Positions 8,274-9,673 of a stretch of DNA of 9,673 nt are shown one piece after another. Positions within the stretch are counted from its first letter, which is position 1. Every line of letters begins with the position of its first letter. The notes below the pieces were generated by a model, which ran no database searches, was not told the origin of the DNA, and saw only the letters and a list, made by a program, of their open reading frames with translations. The translations under genes were made by a program, and so were the position numbers. The DNA comes from SCUN01 sp046598935 (lineage in GTDB: Bacteria; Acidobacteriota; Vicinamibacteria; Vicinamibacterales; SCN-69-37): contig JBKJHW010000101.1 of NCBI GenBank assembly GCA_046598935.1, forward strand, positions 1 through 9,673, given 5' to 3'.

Positions 8274-9026
8274 ATGACTGACGTCGTCCGTGCCGAAGGG
8301 CTCACTAAAGATTTCCTGACGGGCTTCTGGCGCCCGCGCCCGACGCGCGCGCTCGACAACCTGTCGCTGTCGGTGCCGGAGGGCGAGGTCTTCGGTCTGC
8401 TCGGGCCGAACGGCGCAGGCAAGACGACTACTCTCAAATTGTTGATGGATCTGCTGCGGCCGACGTCGGGCCGCGTGGAGATCTTCGGCAAGAGCGTGCG
8501 CGATCCTGAATCCCGGCGCCGCGTCGGCTTCGTGCCCGAACAGCCGTACTTCTACGACCACTTGAGCGCGGAAGAGCTCGTGAAGTATTTCGCCGGCCTC
8601 AGCGGCCTGCGCGGCAACGACTGCACGCGCAAGGCGAACGCCGCGCTCGATCGCACCGGCATCACCGGCGCCGACCGCCGGCGGCCGCTTCGGCAGTTTT
8701 CCAAAGGCATGATGCAGCGCGTCGGCCTCGCGCAAGCCATCGTCCACGAGCCCGACCTCATCGTCCTCGACGAGCCGATGTCCGGCCTCGATCCGATCGG
8801 CCGGCGCGACGTCCGCGAGATGATCCTCGCGCTTCGCGACGAGGGCCGGACAATCCTGTTCTCGTCGCACATTCTCTCGGACGCCGAACAGCTCTGCAGC
8901 CGCGTCGGCATCATGGCGCGCGGCCGGCTCGCGAAGATCGGCCCGTTGTCGGAACTCACGGCCACGGCGCCGCTCGAAGACGTCTTCATGGAGGCGGTGC
9001 GCCTGGACGTGGTGGACCCATCATGA
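8274..9026 (+). CDS. ABC transporter ATP-binding protein (ABC-2 exporter type)
   Basis: The nucleotide-binding subunit of an ABC exporter. All motifs are present in its 250 residues: Walker A GPNGAGKT (44-51), Q-loop Q90 in FVPEQPYFY, signature FSKGMMQR (142-149), Walker B LIVLDEP (162-168), D-loop SGLD (170-173) and switch His H199. The FSKGM signature in place of LSGGQ, and the PYFYDHLSAEE segment, are typical of the CcmA/NatA/YhaQ-like group that pairs with ABC-2 permeases. The C-terminal tail LEDVFMEAVR is also common there. The ATG at 8274 has no clear Shine-Dalgarno; its stop overlaps the permease start as ATGA, so the two are translationally coupled and form one transporter. The substrate cannot be told from sequence; lipids, drugs, peptides and ions are all known for this group. 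No sign ties it to the pilus genes except position. Confidence 0.93.
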   Translation: MTDVVRAEGLTKDFLTGFWRPRPTRALDNLSLSVPEGEVFGLLGPNGAGKTTTLKLLMDLLRPTSGRVEIFGKSVRDPESRRRVGFVPEQPYFYDHLSAEELVKYFAGLSGLRGNDCTRKANAALDRTGITGADRRRPLRQFSKGMMQRVGLAQAIVHEPDLIVLDEPMSGLDPIGRRDVREMILALRDEGRTILFSSHILSDAEQLCSRVGIMARGRLAKIGPLSELTATAPLEDVFMEAVRLDVVDPS

Positions 9027-9673
9027 CGCCGATCGCGCTCATCGCCTGGCACGTGTTCAAGGACGGCGCGCGCAGCCGCACGCTCGTGAGCCTCGTCGGT
9101 TTTGCGTCCGCGCTCTTCATCGTGTCGCTGCTGCTCGCGGAGCTCAGCGCCGGGCAGGACCTCAAGATCATCAAAGACATCGGCCTGTCGGTGATCGAGC
9201 TGTCCGGCGTCCTGATGGCCGTGCTCCTCGGCGTTGGTCTCGTCGCGAAGGAAATCGAGCGGCGCAGCATCTATCCGCTGCTGGCGCGGCCGATTCGCCG
9301 TGAGCAGTTCATCATCGGCAAATACCTTGGCCTTGTCGCGACGCTCGCCGTGAACGTGTTCGTGATGACCATCGCGCTGTACGCGGTGCTTGGGTATATC
9401 CACGCCACGTCGCCGGTCAACATTCGAAACTCGTGGGAAGCGCCCGCGCTCGATCCGGCGATCCTTGTGTCGTCGCTCCTCGTGGTCGCCGAGCTGGCGG
9501 TGCTTACGGCGGTCTCGCTCTTTTTCTCGACGTTCTCATCGAGTGTCTTGTGGTCGACGCTTTTTACTCTGGGCTTCTACGTTGCCGGCTCGATGAGCAC
9601 GCAGTTGCGCGAGCTCGCGGCTGCGGTGGGCTCGCGTGCTGCCGGCATTTTTGGCCAGGTCGCCGGCGTCGTC
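9023..9673 (+). CDS. ABC-2 type permease subunit, N-terminal fragment
   Basis: The membrane partner of the preceding ATPase; 217 codons are visible and the gene runs off the right edge. The ATG overlaps the ATPase stop by four bases. The chain begins MTPIALIAWHVFKDGARSR, an amphipathic start typical of ABC-2 permeases in the YhaP/NosY style. Hydrophobic segments follow at about 20-40, 53-75 and 100-126, with two more at 146-165 and 168-190. Between the second and third lies the loop KEIERRSIYPLLARPIRREQFIIGKYLG (split over about 76-103), a recognisable coupling-region motif: a charged ERRS/T, then PLLARP, then the RxxFIxGKxLG turn. This fits the ABC2_membrane_2/5 families. No truncation or frameshift is visible in the part present. 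Substrate unknown. Confidence 0.88.
   Translation, partial: MTPIALIAWHVFKDGARSRTLVSLVGFASALFIVSLLLAELSAGQDLKIIKDIGLSVIELSGVLMAVLLGVGLVAKEIERRSIYPLLARPIRREQFIIGKYLGLVATLAVNVFVMTIALYAVLGYIHATSPVNIRNSWEAPALDPAILVSSLLVVAELAVLTAVSLFFSTFSSSVLWSTLFTLGFYVAGSMSTQLRELAAAVGSRAAGIFGQVAGVV

Noticed and set aside
7292..8491. Long minus-strand open frame (399 codons) opposite the VKOR-DsbA and ABC genes
   Set aside because: Arg/His-rich antisense shadow spanning two clear genes; no ribosome site or family features.
8552..9403. Minus-strand open frame (283 codons) opposite the ABC ATPase and permease
   Set aside because: Antisense shadow; crosses the coupled ATPase-permease junction and resembles no family.

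Overview
The window looks like a chromosomal segment from a GC-rich, Gram-negative, diderm bacterium. An Acidobacteriota member (Vicinamibacteria-like) is my best guess, with a Myxococcota/Desulfobacterota-like genome as the alternative. The guess rests on the compact pilB-pilT-pilC gene order, a candidate sigma-54 promoter before pilA, a VKOR-DsbA fusion, an outer-membrane barrel gene and GC-rich codon use. No rRNA, tRNA or phage gene is visible to fix the taxonomy.

Layout. Minus strand, 949 down to 1: a five-helix Yip1-family membrane protein, then 8 bases later the start of a periplasmic adaptor (HlyD/RND type) that runs off the left edge. Plus strand, 1065-1937: a secreted outer-membrane beta-barrel protein of the PorV/FadL-like kind. 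A 28-bp direct repeat (1947-2003) leads into the type IV pilus motor operon pilB (2029-3771), pilT (3771-4877) and pilC (4874-6040), whose ends overlap by 1 and 4 bases. Next comes a 246-base gap with an inverted pair of short tandem repeats and a good candidate sigma-54 promoter, then pilA (6287-6811), the major-pilin-like prepilin. A seven-unit array of a 19-bp palindrome-containing repeat (6824-6956) separates pilA from a VKOR-DsbA fusion (6962-8230). The right edge holds an ABC-2 exporter: ATPase (8274-9026) and the start of its permease (9023 to the edge).

How the genes fit. PilB (extension ATPase), PilT (retraction ATPase) and PilC (inner-membrane platform) drive polymerisation and depolymerisation of PilA. 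PilB carries two N-terminal repeats of the MshEN type, a possible cyclic-di-GMP input. PilA has exactly two cysteines in its exported domain, and the next gene encodes a quinone-linked disulfide-forming enzyme, so the oxidase may serve the pilin. The alignment, secretin and regulatory pilus genes (pilMNOPQ, pilSR) are not in the window.

I see no wholly new enzymatic system. The least explained parts are the non-coding repeats: two different repeat elements bracket pilA, one overlapping its putative promoter and the other filling the space up to the next start codon.
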